The position numbers were made by a program, and so were the translations under genes. Shown here one piece after another: positions 34,779 through 46,339 of a stretch of 64,000 nt of DNA; the first letter of the stretch is position 1; every line of letters begins with the position of its first letter. The notes beneath the pieces were generated by a model, which had not been told where the DNA came from, did not search any database, and saw nothing but the letters and a program-made list of their open reading frames with translations. The DNA comes from Thioalkalivibrio thiocyanodenitrificans ARhD 1 (lineage in GTDB: Bacteria > Pseudomonadota > Gammaproteobacteria > Ectothiorhodospirales > Ectothiorhodospiraceae), in assembly GCF_000378965.1 (NCBI RefSeq), contig NZ_KB900536.1:445583-509582 (forward strand), read 5' to 3'.

Positions 34779-35264
34779 ATGAGACTGACAACCAAGGGCC
34801 GCTACGCAGTGACCGCCATGCTGGATCTGGCGATTCACAACGAGAATGGCCCCATTTCCCTTGCGGACATCTCAAAAAGGCAGGGTATCTCACTCTCCTA
34901 CCTGGAGCAACTGTTTGCGCGCCTGCGCAAGCAGGGTCTGGTGGTCAGTACCCGGGGGCCGGGCGGCGGCTACACCCTCAGCCGGCCCGCCTCCGATACA
35001 CCCATTGCGGATGTGATCTCTGCGGTGGACGAGAAGGTGGATACCACCCGTTGCGGGGGCACGGCGGATTGCCACAACAATCAGCGCTGCCTGACCCATG
35101 ATCTGTGGACCGATCTGAGTGACCAGATCCGCCGGTTTCTCACCGATATCACCCTGGCGGATGTGATGGCCCGAAACGGCGTGCAGGAGGTTGCGGCCCG
35201 GCAGGATCGGGGCACCGCGCAGCGTGTGGTGATGCGCCGTCCGGAAACCAGCCGCGTGGACTGA
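34779..35264 (+). CDS. iscR: Fe-S cluster-sensing Rrf2 regulator IscR
   Basis: A 161-residue Rrf2 repressor that binds a [2Fe-2S] cluster. The winged HTH includes [20 protein letters not shown] and [13 protein letters not shown]. The cluster ligands C-x5-C-x5-C-x2-H are present ([16 protein letters not shown]). The ATG at 34779 has GGAGG upstream. A secondary promoter-like TTGATC-18-TAAGAT lies at 34675-34704 in the gap after cysE. Confidence 0.97.
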   Translation: MRLTTKGRYAVTAMLDLAIHNENGPISLADISKRQGISLSYLEQLFARLRKQGLVVSTRGPGGGYTLSRPASDTPIADVISAVDEKVDTTRCGGTADCHNNQRCLTHDLWTDLSDQIRRFLTDITLADVMARNGVQEVAARQDRGTAQRVVMRRPETSRVD

Positions 35265-35317
35265 AGTGGCGCGCGGTGGTCCGGCAACCAGGAATTCAAA
35301 ATCGCGAGGAGTATGCA

Positions 35318-36541
35318 GTGACTGATCTGAAGTTACCCATCTATCTGGATTATTCGGCGACGACGCCTGTTGACGAGCGAGTAGCGGAGCAGATGTCGCG
35401 TTATCTGACGCGGGATGGGTTGTTTGGCAATCCGGCGTCGCGTTCGCATGCCTTTGGCTGGGATGCGGAGAAGGCGGTGGAGGGTGCGCGTGCCCAGGTG
35501 GCCGAGTTGGTGGGTGCGGACCCGCGCGAGATTGTCTGGACCAGTGGAGCGACCGAGGCGGACAACCTGGCGATCAAGGGTGCGGCGCATTTCTACCAGA
35601 AGAAGGGCCGTCATATTGTCACGGTCAAGACCGAGCACAAGGCGGTGCTCGATACGTGTCGTCAGTTGGAGCGCGAGGGGTTCGAGGTGACGTATCTGGA
35701 TGTAGGCCCTGACGGGTTGCTGGATCTGGAGGTATTGAGGTCTGCGCTTCGAGATGACACGGTGCTGCTCTCAGTGATGCATGTAAACAACGAGATCGGC
35801 GTGATTCAGGACATTGAGGCGATCGGAGCGATTGCGCGCGAGCGCAAGGTGTTGTTTCACGTGGATGCGGCGCAGTCCACGGGCAAGGTGGCGATTGATC
35901 TGTCGAGGTTGCCGGTGGATCTGATGAGTTTTTCGGCGCACAAGAGTTATGGTCCGAAGGGTATCGGTGCGTTGTACGTGCGCAGGAAGCCGCGTGTGCG
36001 CATTGAGGCGCAGATGCACGGAGGCGGTCACGAGCGCGGCATGCGTTCGGGCACGCTTGCGCCGCACCAGATTGTGGGCATGGGCGAGGCGTTTCGCATT
36101 GCGCGCGAGGAGATGGGATCGGAGTCCGAGCGCATTCGCATGCTTCGGGACCGTTTGTGGTCGGGTCTCTCGGACATGGAGGAGGTATATCTCAACGGTG
36201 ATCTGGAGCGTCGCATTGCGGGCAATCTGAATGTGTCGTTCAATTTTGTCGAGGGCGAGAGTCTGATCATGGCGTTGAAGGACATTGCGGTGAGTTCGGG
36301 TTCGGCGTGCACGAGTGCGAGTCTTGAGCCGAGTTATGTGCTGCGAGCGCTGGGTCGGGATGACGAGTTGGCGCACAGTTCGATCCGTTTCACCCTGGGG
36401 CGTTACACGACGGTCGAGGAGGTGGACTACACGGTGGATCTGGTCAAGCATGCGGTGGCGAAGTTGCGCGAGCTCTCGCCGTTGTGGGAGATGTACCAGG
36501 AGGGTGTGGATCTCAAGAGCATTGAATGGGCGGCGCACTGA
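35318..36541 (+). CDS. iscS: cysteine desulfurase IscS
   Basis: PLP enzyme that takes sulfur from cysteine as a persulfide. The 407-residue protein has [18 protein letters not shown], the PLP lysine in [19 protein letters not shown], and the persulfide cysteine in [18 protein letters not shown]. The start is GTG 35318 with GAGGAG 7 nt upstream. Codon choice differs from neighbours: GCG, CGT, GGT, TTG and GAT dominate instead of GCC, CGC, GGC, CTG and GAC. Confidence 0.98.
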   Translation: MTDLKLPIYLDYSATTPVDERVAEQMSRYLTRDGLFGNPASRSHAFGWDAEKAVEGARAQVAELVGADPREIVWTSGATEADNLAIKGAAHFYQKKGRHIVTVKTEHKAVLDTCRQLEREGFEVTYLDVGPDGLLDLEVLRSALRDDTVLLSVMHVNNEIGVIQDIEAIGAIARERKVLFHVDAAQSTGKVAIDLSRLPVDLMSFSAHKSYGPKGIGALYVRRKPRVRIEAQMHGGGHERGMRSGTLAPHQIVGMGEAFRIAREEMGSESERIRMLRDRLWSGLSDMEEVYLNGDLERRIAGNLNVSFNFVEGESLIMALKDIAVSSGSACTSASLEPSYVLRALGRDDELAHSSIRFTLGRYTTVEEVDYTVDLVKHAVAKLRELSPLWEMYQEGVDLKSIEWAAH

Positions 36542-36547
36542 TGCGCT

Positions 36548-36632
36548 GTGGCAAGTTTCAAGGAACTTTCTTGCCACTTGAGACTTGCCATTGGTAGATA
36601 AAGATCATTCGTCCTCCCCTGTTGCGGGGAGG
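36548..36632. repeat. two hairpins in the iscS-iscU gap
   Basis: GTGGCAAG/CTTGCCAC (36548-36577) and CCTCCCC/GGGGAGG (36613-36632, loop TGTTGC). They sit in an unusually long 118-bp gap and may be mRNA processing or stability elements that set the iscS:iscU ratio, or dispersed repeats. Confidence 0.5.
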
Positions 36633-36659
36633 GCACAAGGAAAGACCTGGAGGTAATGT

Positions 36660-37067
36660 ATGGCATACAGTGACAAGGTACTGGAGCATTATGAGAATCC
36701 GCGCAATGTGGGTGCCATGGACAAGGCGGACCCGTCGGTGGGCACCGGTATGGTGGGTGCGCCGGCGTGTGGGGACGTGATGAAGCTTCAGATCAAGGTC
36801 AATGATCAGGGAGTGATCGAGGATGCGAAGTTCAAGACCTATGGATGCGGTTCGGCGATTGCCAGTTCGAGTCTGCTCACGGAGTGGGTGAAGGGCAAGA
36901 CGCTGGAGGAGGCCGGTGAGATCAAGAACACGCAGATTGCCGAGGAGCTGGCGTTGCCGCCGGTGAAGATTCACTGTTCGGTGCTGGCCGAGGACGCCAT
37001 CAAGGCGGCCATCGCGGACTTCAGAAAGAAGTCCGACAACGAGGAGCCGGCCAAACAGAGCGCCTGA
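36660..37067 (+). CDS. iscU: Fe-S cluster scaffold IscU
   Basis: Scaffold on which [2Fe-2S] clusters are built. The 135-residue protein has the three cluster cysteines in GAPACGDVMKL, TYGCGSAIAS and VKIHCSVLAEDA, and the LPPVK motif recognised by HscA. Codon choice resembles iscS for most of its length and returns to the local norm near 36980. Confidence 0.98.
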   Translation: MAYSDKVLEHYENPRNVGAMDKADPSVGTGMVGAPACGDVMKLQIKVNDQGVIEDAKFKTYGCGSAIASSSLLTEWVKGKTLEEAGEIKNTQIAEELALPPVKIHCSVLAEDAIKAAIADFRKKSDNEEPAKQSA

Positions 37068-37111
37068 GCCTGTTTGCCTGATGAGAGACGCACGACCCTA
37101 TAGGAGTTGCC

Positions 37112-37435
37112 ATGTCCATCACACTGACAGACACAGCCGCTGACCGCGTCAAGACCTTCCTTGCCAAGCGCGGCAAGGGCGTCGGCCTGCGTGTGGGCGT
37201 GAGGACCACCGGCTGTTCGGGAATGGCCTACGTCATCGAGTTCGCCGACGAGCTGGAAGAGGGCGATACCGTGTTCGAGGACAAGGGCGTCAAGGTGATC
37301 GTCAATCCCAAGAGCCTGGTGTATCTGGACGGCACTGAACTGGATTTCGCCCGTGAGGGCCTCAACGAGGGCTTCAAGTTCAAGAATCCCAACGAGAAGG
37401 ACCGTTGCGGTTGCGGCGAGAGCTTCAGCGTCTGA
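37112..37435 (+). CDS. iscA: A-type Fe-S carrier IscA
   Basis: A 107-residue carrier with the three conserved cysteines ([10 protein letters not shown] and the C-terminal CGCGESF). Preceded by AGGAG. It is 44 bp after iscU within the isc operon. Confidence 0.97.
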   Translation: MSITLTDTAADRVKTFLAKRGKGVGLRVGVRTTGCSGMAYVIEFADELEEGDTVFEDKGVKVIVNPKSLVYLDGTELDFAREGLNEGFKFKNPNEKDRCGCGESFSV

Positions 37436-37460
37436 GGCGCCCCGGGCGCCGGTCATCCCC

Positions 37461-38003
37461 GTGAACCTGGATTTCAATCAGAACCATTTCGAACTCATGG
37501 GTCTGCCGGTGTCCTTCCACCTGGACAGGGCGGCCCTGGATGCGGCCTATCGACAGCTGCAGGGCAGGTTGCATCCGGATCGTTTTGCGCAGACGGGCGA
37601 TCAGGAGCGCCGCCTTGCCGTGCAGGGGTCGGCGTGGATCAACGAGGCCTACTCCACCCTGAAGGACGACACGCGCAGGGCGCGATACCTGCTGATACTG
37701 CAGGGCATCGAGTTCGACGATGAACGCGATACGGCCAGCGACCCGGAGTTCCTGATGGAACAGATGGAATTGCGCGAGGCCCTGGAAGAGGCGGCGGACG
37801 CCCCCGACCCGCTGGCGCGCATCGACGCGTTGAGTGCCGATATAGAGGCGCACAGCAGTACGCTGAGCAGGGCGTTCGAGACGGCATTTACCGGGGGGCG
37901 GCTGGACGAGGCCAAGGCACTGGTGATCAAGATGCGTTTTTACGACAAGCTTCGCGACGAGGCGCTGCGCACGGCGGAGCGCCTGGAAGACGACCTCGTC
38001 TGA
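37461..38003 (+). CDS. hscB: Fe-S assembly co-chaperone HscB
   Basis: J-domain protein that delivers IscU to HscA. The 180-residue protein has an N-terminal J domain with HPD in LHPDRFAQ, then the helical IscU-binding part (FLMEQMELREALEEA). The start is GTG 37461; the preceding frame overlaps iscA and is not similar to the family. Confidence 0.95.
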   Translation: MNLDFNQNHFELMGLPVSFHLDRAALDAAYRQLQGRLHPDRFAQTGDQERRLAVQGSAWINEAYSTLKDDTRRARYLLILQGIEFDDERDTASDPEFLMEQMELREALEEAADAPDPLARIDALSADIEAHSSTLSRAFETAFTGGRLDEAKALVIKMRFYDKLRDEALRTAERLEDDLV

Positions 38004-38072
38004 GCCATTTCGCGGCAGTCGTGTCCCGGTAACCGCCAGCTATTCATAAGGTATTGTTCACACAGGACTTCC

Positions 38073-39944
<1,872 letters not shown>

Positions 39945-39982
39945 CAGTCATTCAAGCCGAAACTCAAGGACAACAGAACCTG

Positions 39983-40321
39983 ATGCCCCAGATCATCTTC
40001 CTCCCTCATGCGGACATCTGCCCCGAGGGGGCCGTTATCGAGGTGCCCACCGGCACTACCATCTGCGATGCCGCGCTCGCCAACGGCATCGAGATCGAGC
40101 ATGCCTGCGAGAAATCCTGTGCCTGCACCACCTGCCACGTCTACGTGCGGGAAGGCGGAGAATCGCTGGAGGACCCCAGCGAGGATGAGGAGGATATGCT
40201 GGACAAGGCCTGGGGTCTTGAACCCGAGTCGCGCCTCTCCTGCCAGGCGCAGGTTCAGGACTCGGATCTGGTGGTGGAGCTGCCCCGCTATACCATCAAC
40301 CAGGTCTCGGAGAATCACTGA
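39983..40321 (+). CDS. fdx: ISC-type [2Fe-2S] ferredoxin
   Basis: A 112-residue adrenodoxin-type ferredoxin that supplies electrons for cluster assembly. Ligands C-x5-C-x2-C in HACEKSCACTTCHVYV and the fourth Cys in RLSCQAQV. Confidence 0.97.
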   Translation: MPQIIFLPHADICPEGAVIEVPTGTTICDAALANGIEIEHACEKSCACTTCHVYVREGGESLEDPSEDEEDMLDKAWGLEPESRLSCQAQVQDSDLVVELPRYTINQVSENH

Positions 40322-40338
40322 GTTCCGGAGGAAGACGC

Positions 40339-40539
40339 ATGAAGTGGACTGACACCCTGGATATCGCCATCGCCCTCGACGAGGCGCATCCCGAAGTGGA
40401 CCCCAGGCACGTGAATTTCGTGGACCTGCGCAACTGGATCATGGCTTTGCCCGAATTCGATGATGATCCCGCCCACTGTGGCGAACGTATCCTGGAAGCC
40501 GTCCAACTGGCCTGGATGGGCGAGAAGGACGAGGATTGA
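40339..40539 (+). CDS. iscX: IscX, regulator of IscS
   Basis: A 66-residue acidic protein with the family pattern DVD-type start (MKWTDTLDIAIALDEAHPEV) and the VNFVDLRNWI segment. It binds IscS and iron. Last gene of the isc operon. Confidence 0.96.
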   Translation: MKWTDTLDIAIALDEAHPEVDPRHVNFVDLRNWIMALPEFDDDPAHCGERILEAVQLAWMGEKDED

Positions 40540-40683
40540 GACACTGTTGACCCGTCCCCTTTCACGGCTGCCCGTCTATATCCCTGCTTTCGTTGCCAGT
40601 ATCAGGATGGGCGAGTAGAATGGGGGGTTAGCATGGTGGAAGGTGCACGCGGTTTGTAACCGGATATCCGCCAGTCGCATTAC

Positions 40684-40713
40684 CGCAAACCCGCGCCATT
40701 ACGCGGGTTTGCG
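40684..40713 (+). terminator. strong hairpin after the isc operon
   Basis: A 12-bp perfect stem CGCAAACCCGCG/CGCGGGTTTGCG with loop CCATTA. There is no U-run, so it may work as a barrier or need Rho. It is 42 bp before ndk. Confidence 0.5.
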
Positions 40714-40755
40714 CCATTTCAACCCCAGATCACAATCTATACGGAGTTTCCCTGA

Positions 40756-41187
40756 ATGTCCGTCGAACGTACGCTTTCCATCATCAAGCCCGACGCTGTC
40801 GCCAAGAACGTGATCGGCGATATCTATGCCCGCTTCGAGAAGGCCGGCCTGCGCATCGTCGCCGCGCGCATGCTGCACCTGAGCCGTGAGCAGGCCGAAG
40901 GCTTTTATGCCGTGCACAGGGAGCGCCCCTTCTTCAAGGACCTGGTCGACTTCATGATCAGCGGTCCGGTCATGGTTCAGGTGCTGGAAGGCGAAAACGC
41001 CGTTGCACGCAATCGCGAGATCATGGGCGCCACCAATCCCAAGGAAGCGGCTCCGGGCACCATCCGAGCGGATTTCGCCAGCAGCATTGACGAGAACGCG
41101 GTGCATGGTTCCGATGCCGCCGAGACGGCGCGCAATGAGATCGAATTCTTCTTCAAACCCGACGAGATCTGTGCACGCACCCGCTGA
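40756..41187 (+). CDS. ndk: nucleoside diphosphate kinase
   Basis: Transfers phosphate between NTPs and NDPs. The 143-residue protein has [12 protein letters not shown], the phospho-His in [10 protein letters not shown], and [11 protein letters not shown]. It lies between the isc operon and rlmN, as in many gammaproteobacteria. Confidence 0.98.
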   Translation: MSVERTLSIIKPDAVAKNVIGDIYARFEKAGLRIVAARMLHLSREQAEGFYAVHRERPFFKDLVDFMISGPVMVQVLEGENAVARNREIMGATNPKEAAPGTIRADFASSIDENAVHGSDAAETARNEIEFFFKPDEICARTR

Positions 41188-41218
41188 TCGGCGGATGGCC
41201 CGGTTCGGGGCAAACCAT

Positions 41219-41242
41219 CCGCGCCCGCGCCCGCGGGCGCGG
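41219..41242. other. all-GC hairpin between ndk and rlmN
   Basis: CCGCGCCCG/CGGGCGCGG with a 6-nt loop. No U-run follows on either strand; the role could be attenuation or transcript stability. Confidence 0.4.
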
Positions 41243-41256
41243 ATAACGAGAGTCAG

Positions 41257-42387
41257 ATGACGGAAAGCGCAAAGTCCAATCTGCTGGGCATGACCCGGCA
41301 ACAGCTCGAAGGCTTCTTCGCCGATATGGGGGAGAAGCCTTTTCGCGCTGTGCAGGTGATGAAATGGATTCACCAGCACGGCGTCGCCGATTTTGCCGCG
41401 ATGACGGATCTGTCCAAGACTTTGCGCGAACGGCTTGCTCTGATGGCCGAGGTGCGCGCCCCGGACGTCGTCTACGATCAGGGCGCCTCCGATGGCACTC
41501 ACAAGTGGCTGCTGCGGCTGGACGACGGCAATTGCATTGAAACGGTGTTCATTCCCGAGAAGGATCGGGGTACGCTGTGCATCTCCTCCCAGGTGGGATG
41601 TGCTCTGGACTGCACCTTCTGTTCCACCGCTCGGCAGGGTTTCAATCGCAATCTCACCCGCGCCGAGATCATTGGTCAGTTGTGGCTGGCCAACCGCAGA
41701 TTGACGCCCGCGCCCGCGGCCGACGGCAGGACGCCGCCGCGGGTGGTGAGCAACGTTGTGCTCATGGGCATGGGGGAACCGCTGCTGAACTTCGATGCGG
41801 TGGTGGATGCCATGCGTCTGATGCTGGACGACAATGCCTACGGGCTCAGCAAACGGCGGGTGACATTGAGTACCTCGGGTATCGTGCCCGCCATGGATCG
41901 GCTAAAGAAGACACTGGACGTGGCCCTGGCCGTCAGTCTGCACGCGCCCAACGACGCCCTGCGGGATCAGCTGGTACCCATCAACCGCAAGTATCCTGTG
42001 GCGGAGCTTTTGGCCGCCTGCCGGCGCTATGTGCGGGAGGAACGTCATCACCAGCGCATCACCTTCGAGTACGTGATGCTGGAGGGCGTCAACGACAGCC
42101 CGGCCCATGCGCGCGAGCTGATCCGGCTGTTACGCGACGTACCCTGCAAGGTGAACCTGATTCCGTTCAACCCGTTTCCGGAAACGCGCTACAGTCGTTC
42201 CTCCGACGCCGCGATCGCGCGATTCCAGGACATGCTCGCGCAAGCGGGCTACACGACCATCACCCGGCGGACCCGGGGCGACGACATCGACGCCGCCTGC
42301 GGTCAGCTTGTGGGCAAGGTGGCTGATCGCAGTCGCCGGGAACTTCGGTTCGCACGGTTGGAAGGAAGTACCGGGAGCCCCGCATGA
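41257..42387 (+). CDS. rlmN: dual-specificity RNA methyltransferase RlmN
   Basis: Radical-SAM enzyme methylating A2503 of 23S rRNA and A37 of some tRNAs. The 376-residue protein has the cluster motif [26 protein letters not shown], and the resolving Cys in [12 protein letters not shown]. The stop overlaps the pilF start (ATGA). Confidence 0.97.
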   Translation: MTESAKSNLLGMTRQQLEGFFADMGEKPFRAVQVMKWIHQHGVADFAAMTDLSKTLRERLALMAEVRAPDVVYDQGASDGTHKWLLRLDDGNCIETVFIPEKDRGTLCISSQVGCALDCTFCSTARQGFNRNLTRAEIIGQLWLANRRLTPAPAADGRTPPRVVSNVVLMGMGEPLLNFDAVVDAMRLMLDDNAYGLSKRRVTLSTSGIVPAMDRLKKTLDVALAVSLHAPNDALRDQLVPINRKYPVAELLAACRRYVREERHHQRITFEYVMLEGVNDSPAHARELIRLLRDVPCKVNLIPFNPFPETRYSRSSDAAIARFQDMLAQAGYTTITRRTRGDDIDAACGQLVGKVADRSRRELRFARLEGSTGSPA

Positions 42388-43154
42388 ATGTCGTGATCCG
42401 TTACTGGCTGGTAGCCGGCCTGGCGCTGGTATTTCTCGCCGGATGCGCCACGCAGGCGACATTGCAGGACCGTGACCGAGCCCGCCAGGGTGCCGAAATC
42501 AATGTGGACCTGGGCCTGCATTACCTGGCCAACAACAACCTGGAGCAGGCGCGTACCAACCTCGCGCGTGCCCTGGATATGGCGCCCGACTATGCCCGGG
42601 CCCACAGTGCCTTCGCGATGCTTCAGGTGCGGCTGAATAATGAACGGGAGGCGGAGCGTTCCTTCCGCCGCGCCGTTGAACTGGATCCCGATGATTCCTT
42701 TACCTGGAACAGCTTTGGCGCCTTCCTGTGCGGGACGGGGCGTCTGGATGAAGCCCAGGATGCATTCAGGAATGCACTGGCCAATCCCTACTACCCGACA
42801 CCGGAGCATGCGCTGACCAACGCAGGCGTCTGTCTGCTGGAGGCCGGACAAACGAAGGAGGCAGAGGAGTCTCTTCGCCGTGCGCTGGACAACAACGCGA
42901 ACTACACGCCCGCCCTGCTCGAGATGGCGCGCCTGACCTTCAACGACGAACGCTTCCTGCAGACCCGCGCGTACCTGCAGCGCTTCCGCGAGCATCGTGA
43001 GCACACCGCAGAGACCCTGTGGCTCTGCTTCCGTGCGGAGACGGAGTTGCGCGACCGCGAAGGTGCGGGCAACTGCGCTGTGCGCCTGAAGGATCGCTTC
43101 CCGGATTCGCGCGAGACAGCCCGGTTGCTGGAGCTGGAACGCCGTGGCCGATGA
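42384..43154 (+). CDS. pilF: type IV pilus biogenesis lipoprotein PilF/PilW
   Basis: A 256-residue TPR lipoprotein required for outer-membrane assembly of the PilQ secretin. The signal peptide ends in the lipobox LAGC (Cys ~21). At least four TPR units follow ([37 protein letters not shown]). Overlaps rodZ by 11 bp. Confidence 0.93.
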   Translation: MNVVIRYWLVAGLALVFLAGCATQATLQDRDRARQGAEINVDLGLHYLANNNLEQARTNLARALDMAPDYARAHSAFAMLQVRLNNEREAERSFRRAVELDPDDSFTWNSFGAFLCGTGRLDEAQDAFRNALANPYYPTPEHALTNAGVCLLEAGQTKEAEESLRRALDNNANYTPALLEMARLTFNDERFLQTRAYLQRFREHREHTAETLWLCFRAETELRDREGAGNCAVRLKDRFPDSRETARLLELERRGR

Positions 43155-44151
43155 GCGGATCCACAGCACTGACGAGGTTGCCGATCGCGACGTGATCGCC
43201 GGGCCGGGGGCCCGTATTCGGGAAGCCCGGGAACGGGCCGGACTCAGTCAGCAGGATCTGGCCGACCGGCTGCACCTGAATGTCTCCATGCTCGAGTCCC
43301 TGGAAACGGATCGTTTCGATGCGCTTCCGGTACCCGCCTACGTGCGGGGCTATCTACGCGCTGCGGCCCGCGCCCTGGACCTGGATCCGGAACCCCTTAT
43401 CGCGGCGTTTGACGCCCAGGGCGTGCGTGAGCCGAAGCTGGACACCCCGCCGGTAACCGCCGGCCCCGGGGTTGCCGCGGCCCGGCGCGGACACCGCAGG
43501 GCGCCATATGTGCTGGGCGTCGTGATCCTGGCGGCTGTGGTCGTGCTCATCGCCTACGGCTGGTACGAGCGACAGGCCGAGGTGCGGGTGCTGCCGGGCC
43601 TCAGTTCGGATCGTATCACTCTCGAGGAGCCCCACCGGGCGCCCCTGTCGACGCGGGAAGACCCGCCGGTCACCGTGCCGGGCGATGAGGCGCAACCGGA
43701 GCCCCGCGCCGAGCCGTTGCAGGATATCGGTCCGCCGCCCGTGATCGGAGACCGGGGCGTGGAACCGGAGCCCGAACGGGAAGCGCAGGCCTTGGAGCCG
43801 GAAGCGGTGGAAGAGGCCCCGCCCGATATCGAGCCGGAGCCGCCGGTGGCGGAGAGCGAGCCCGAACCCCCCGGGAACGGGCTGCTGCCTGCCGGAGACG
43901 GGGCGGACAGCCTGTCGCTGACGTTCGTGGATGACTCCTGGGTGGAGATTCATGATGCCACTGACGCACGCCTGCTGGTGGGGCTGATGCGCGACGGGAC
44001 CGAGCGCCGGGTGTCGGGCGTGGCGCCGTTCCGGGTATTCCTGGGAAACGCACCGGGTGTTCGGGTGCGAATCAACGACGAGGCCTACGATCCATCGCCG
44101 CACACCCGCTCGGACAACACGGCCCGCTTTGTCCTGGAGCGGTCCCGGTGA
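43144..44151 (+). CDS. rodZ: cytoskeletal cell-shape protein RodZ
   Basis: A 335-residue bitopic protein binding MreB. Cytoplasmic HTH (REARERAGLSQQDLADRL, ~25-90), a transmembrane helix near 122-140 (APYVLGVVILAAVVVLIAYG), a Pro/Glu-rich linker (~165-245) and a periplasmic DUF4115 domain (FVDDSWVEIHDATDARLLVG). The start is a GTG inside pilF. Confidence 0.92.
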   Translation: MADERIHSTDEVADRDVIAGPGARIREARERAGLSQQDLADRLHLNVSMLESLETDRFDALPVPAYVRGYLRAAARALDLDPEPLIAAFDAQGVREPKLDTPPVTAGPGVAAARRGHRRAPYVLGVVILAAVVVLIAYGWYERQAEVRVLPGLSSDRITLEEPHRAPLSTREDPPVTVPGDEAQPEPRAEPLQDIGPPPVIGDRGVEPEPEREAQALEPEAVEEAPPDIEPEPPVAESEPEPPGNGLLPAGDGADSLSLTFVDDSWVEIHDATDARLLVGLMRDGTERRVSGVAPFRVFLGNAPGVRVRINDEAYDPSPHTRSDNTARFVLERSR

Positions 44152-44211
44152 TCCGTCCTGCGAGTGCCCTGCCGCGCGATAATATCTGAACCCGAAAGCG
44201 ATCCCATCAAC

Positions 44212-45504
44212 ATGGCAAAAACCCTGCAATCCATCCGCGGCATGCACGACGTGCTGCCCGAGGACAGCGCCGGTTGGCAGCATCTCGAAACCACCACCCG
44301 TGATCTGTTGTCCGGCTACGGCTATCGGGAAATCCGCATGCCCATCGTGGAGCAGACGGAGCTGTTCGCCCGTTCTATCGGCGAGGTCACGGATATCGTC
44401 GAGAAGGAAATGTACACGTTCGAGGACCGCAACGGCGACAGCCTGACCCTGCGGCCCGAGGGCACGGCCGGTTGCGTACGCGCCGGCATAGAGCACGGAT
44501 TCCTGCACAACCAGCAGCAGCGGCTCTGGTACCTGGGCCCCATGTTCCGCCACGAACGCCCGCAGAAGGGCCGTTACCGGCAGTTCCACCAGATCGGCGT
44601 GGAAACCTTCGGCATGGAAGGTCCGGATGTGGATGCGGAGCTCATCCTCATGACGGCGCGCCTCTGGCGGGTGCTGGGTATCCGCGATGTGCGCCTGGAG
44701 ATCAATTCCCTGGGCTCCGCCGAGGCGCGTGCCGCTTACCGTGAACGGCTGGTGCGCCACTTCGAGTCCCATGCCAAGGTGCTGGACGAGGATGCGCGGC
44801 GCAGGTTGCACACCAACCCCCTGCGCGTTCTGGACAGCAAAAACCCCGCCATGCGGGATGCGATACGAAGCGCGCCGAGCCTGCTGGATCATCTGGATCC
44901 CGCATCCCGAGAGCATTTCGAACAGCTGCAGACGCTGCTGAAGGCCGCCGGCATCGGATTCACGGTGAATCCGGCGCTGGTGCGCGGACTCGATTACTAT
45001 TGCCGGACCGTGTTCGAATGGATCACCGACACCCTTGGGGCCCAGGGGACCGTGTGCGCCGGAGGGCGATATGATGGTCTGGTGGAGCAACTGGGTGGCC
45101 GCGCCACGCCGGCGGCGGGTTTCGCCATGGGGCTGGAGCGCCTGCTCGCCATGATCGAGGCGGCGGGCACCTTGCCGCCCGCCGCGGTTCCCCACGCCTA
45201 TCTGGTCCTGGCGGGCGAGGGCACCCTCGCGGAAGGGCTGCGCGTGGCAGAGCGGCTCCGTGACGCCCTTCCGGGCCTGCGCCTGGTGGTCAACGGGGGC
45301 GGCGGGAGCTTCAAGGCTCAGATCAGGCGCGCGGACCGCAGCGGCGCACTGCTGGCCCTGATTCTCGGCGAGTCGGAGCTCGCGGAGGGTACCATCGGTG
45401 TCAAGCCGCTGCGTGAGGGGGGCGGCGAACAGGAGACGGTGCCCCGGGAAGCCCTCGTGGAGTATCTGCGCGGCAGGATGGAGTGCGCGGCCCCCGTGCG
45501 CTAG
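44212..45504 (+). CDS. hisS: histidyl-tRNA synthetase
   Basis: Class II synthetase of 430 residues. Motifs [29 protein letters not shown], the histidine A motif [13 protein letters not shown] and motif 3 GFAMGLERL are present, then the anticodon-binding domain. ispG usually lies between rodZ and hisS; here only 60 bp separate them. Confidence 0.98.
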   Translation: MAKTLQSIRGMHDVLPEDSAGWQHLETTTRDLLSGYGYREIRMPIVEQTELFARSIGEVTDIVEKEMYTFEDRNGDSLTLRPEGTAGCVRAGIEHGFLHNQQQRLWYLGPMFRHERPQKGRYRQFHQIGVETFGMEGPDVDAELILMTARLWRVLGIRDVRLEINSLGSAEARAAYRERLVRHFESHAKVLDEDARRRLHTNPLRVLDSKNPAMRDAIRSAPSLLDHLDPASREHFEQLQTLLKAAGIGFTVNPALVRGLDYYCRTVFEWITDTLGAQGTVCAGGRYDGLVEQLGGRATPAAGFAMGLERLLAMIEAAGTLPPAAVPHAYLVLAGEGTLAEGLRVAERLRDALPGLRLVVNGGGGSFKAQIRRADRSGALLALILGESELAEGTIGVKPLREGGGEQETVPREALVEYLRGRMECAAPVR

Positions 45505-45518
45505 CCCGAACCTTTTTC

Positions 45519-45660
45519 TGCCACAGAGGACACAGAGGTTACAGAGACAAGAGAGAACACGGAGATTATCGGGATTCATTCAGGGCGCCATGCCGAAGTC
45601 TTGGGCGGGGAAGAATCCGGATGGCCGGTGAATACTGTTCTCTCTGTGATCGCTGTGGCT
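45519..45660. repeat. imperfect inverted repeat built of ACAGAG words
   Basis: The hisS-yfgM gap contains GCCACAGAGGACACA at 45520-45534 continuing in similar words, and an inverted diverged copy at 45635-45660 (ending CTGTGGC). Inner segments CGGGATTC and GAATCCGG also pair. The 15-mer recurs at 49100-49114. Confidence 0.6.
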
Positions 45661-45694
45661 GAAAGTCGATTGAATTCAATACGGAGAACACCCA

Positions 45695-46339
45695 GTGACC
45701 GAATACACCACAGACGAGGAAAAGGTCGAGGCCATCAAGCGCTGGTGGAAGGAGAACGGCACATCCGTGATTGCCGGCATCGTGCTCGGCCTGGCGGGCC
45801 TGTTCGGCTGGCGCTACTGGGTGGATCTCGGCGAGAGCCGGGCGGAGCAGGCCTCGGACATCTACATGGCTGTCCACCAGGCGACCCGCCAAGGCAATGT
45901 GGTTGAGGTGCGCCGCCATGCGGAAACACTGAAGGCCGATTATGCCCGGACTCCCTACGCCTCCATGGCCGCCATGGAACTGGCCCATCTCGAAGCGAGC
46001 CGGGGTGATCTGGCGCGGTCCGAGGAAAGCCTTCGCTGGGCCATCGAGCACGCATCGAGCGCTGAGGTGGCATGGCTGGCGAGAGTGCGATTGGCCCGTG
46101 TGCTGTTGGCCGGCGAGCGCCCTGGCGATGCGCTGTCCCTGGTGCAGGAGTCTTCCGCGCCTCCGGGGTTTGAGGCGCTGGTAGAGGAACTGCGGGGAGA
46201 TGTCTATCGGGCGCAGGGCGACCATGACCGCGCGCTGCAGGCCTACGATCGTGCCATGGGGGCCTCGGCGGGCGGCACGGAATATCTGCAGATGAAGCGC
46301 GATGAGGTTGCCGCGCTGGCCGTGGGCGCAGGCGTATGA
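45695..46339 (+). CDS. yfgM: YfgM-family periplasmic chaperone (ancillary SecYEG TPR protein)
   Basis: A 214-residue inner-membrane-anchored protein. A cytoplasmic KVEAIKRWWKENGTSVIAG leads into one helix, then TPR-like repeats. Starts at GTG 45695 after GGAG. Overlaps bamB by four bases (ATGA). Confidence 0.93.
   Translation: MTEYTTDEEKVEAIKRWWKENGTSVIAGIVLGLAGLFGWRYWVDLGESRAEQASDIYMAVHQATRQGNVVEVRRHAETLKADYARTPYASMAAMELAHLEASRGDLARSEESLRWAIEHASSAEVAWLARVRLARVLLAGERPGDALSLVQESSAPPGFEALVEELRGDVYRAQGDHDRALQAYDRAMGASAGGTEYLQMKRDEVAALAVGAGV

Noticed and set aside
40610-40680. tRNA-like D-arm and anticodon arm (TTTGTAA loop) before ndk
   Set aside because: No matching acceptor stem, no T-loop, and the anticodon stem pairs only three bases. 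At most a remnant; not called.
41219-41242. all-GC hairpin as terminator of ndk
   Set aside because: No T tract on either strand and too close to rlmN; listed only as a hairpin.
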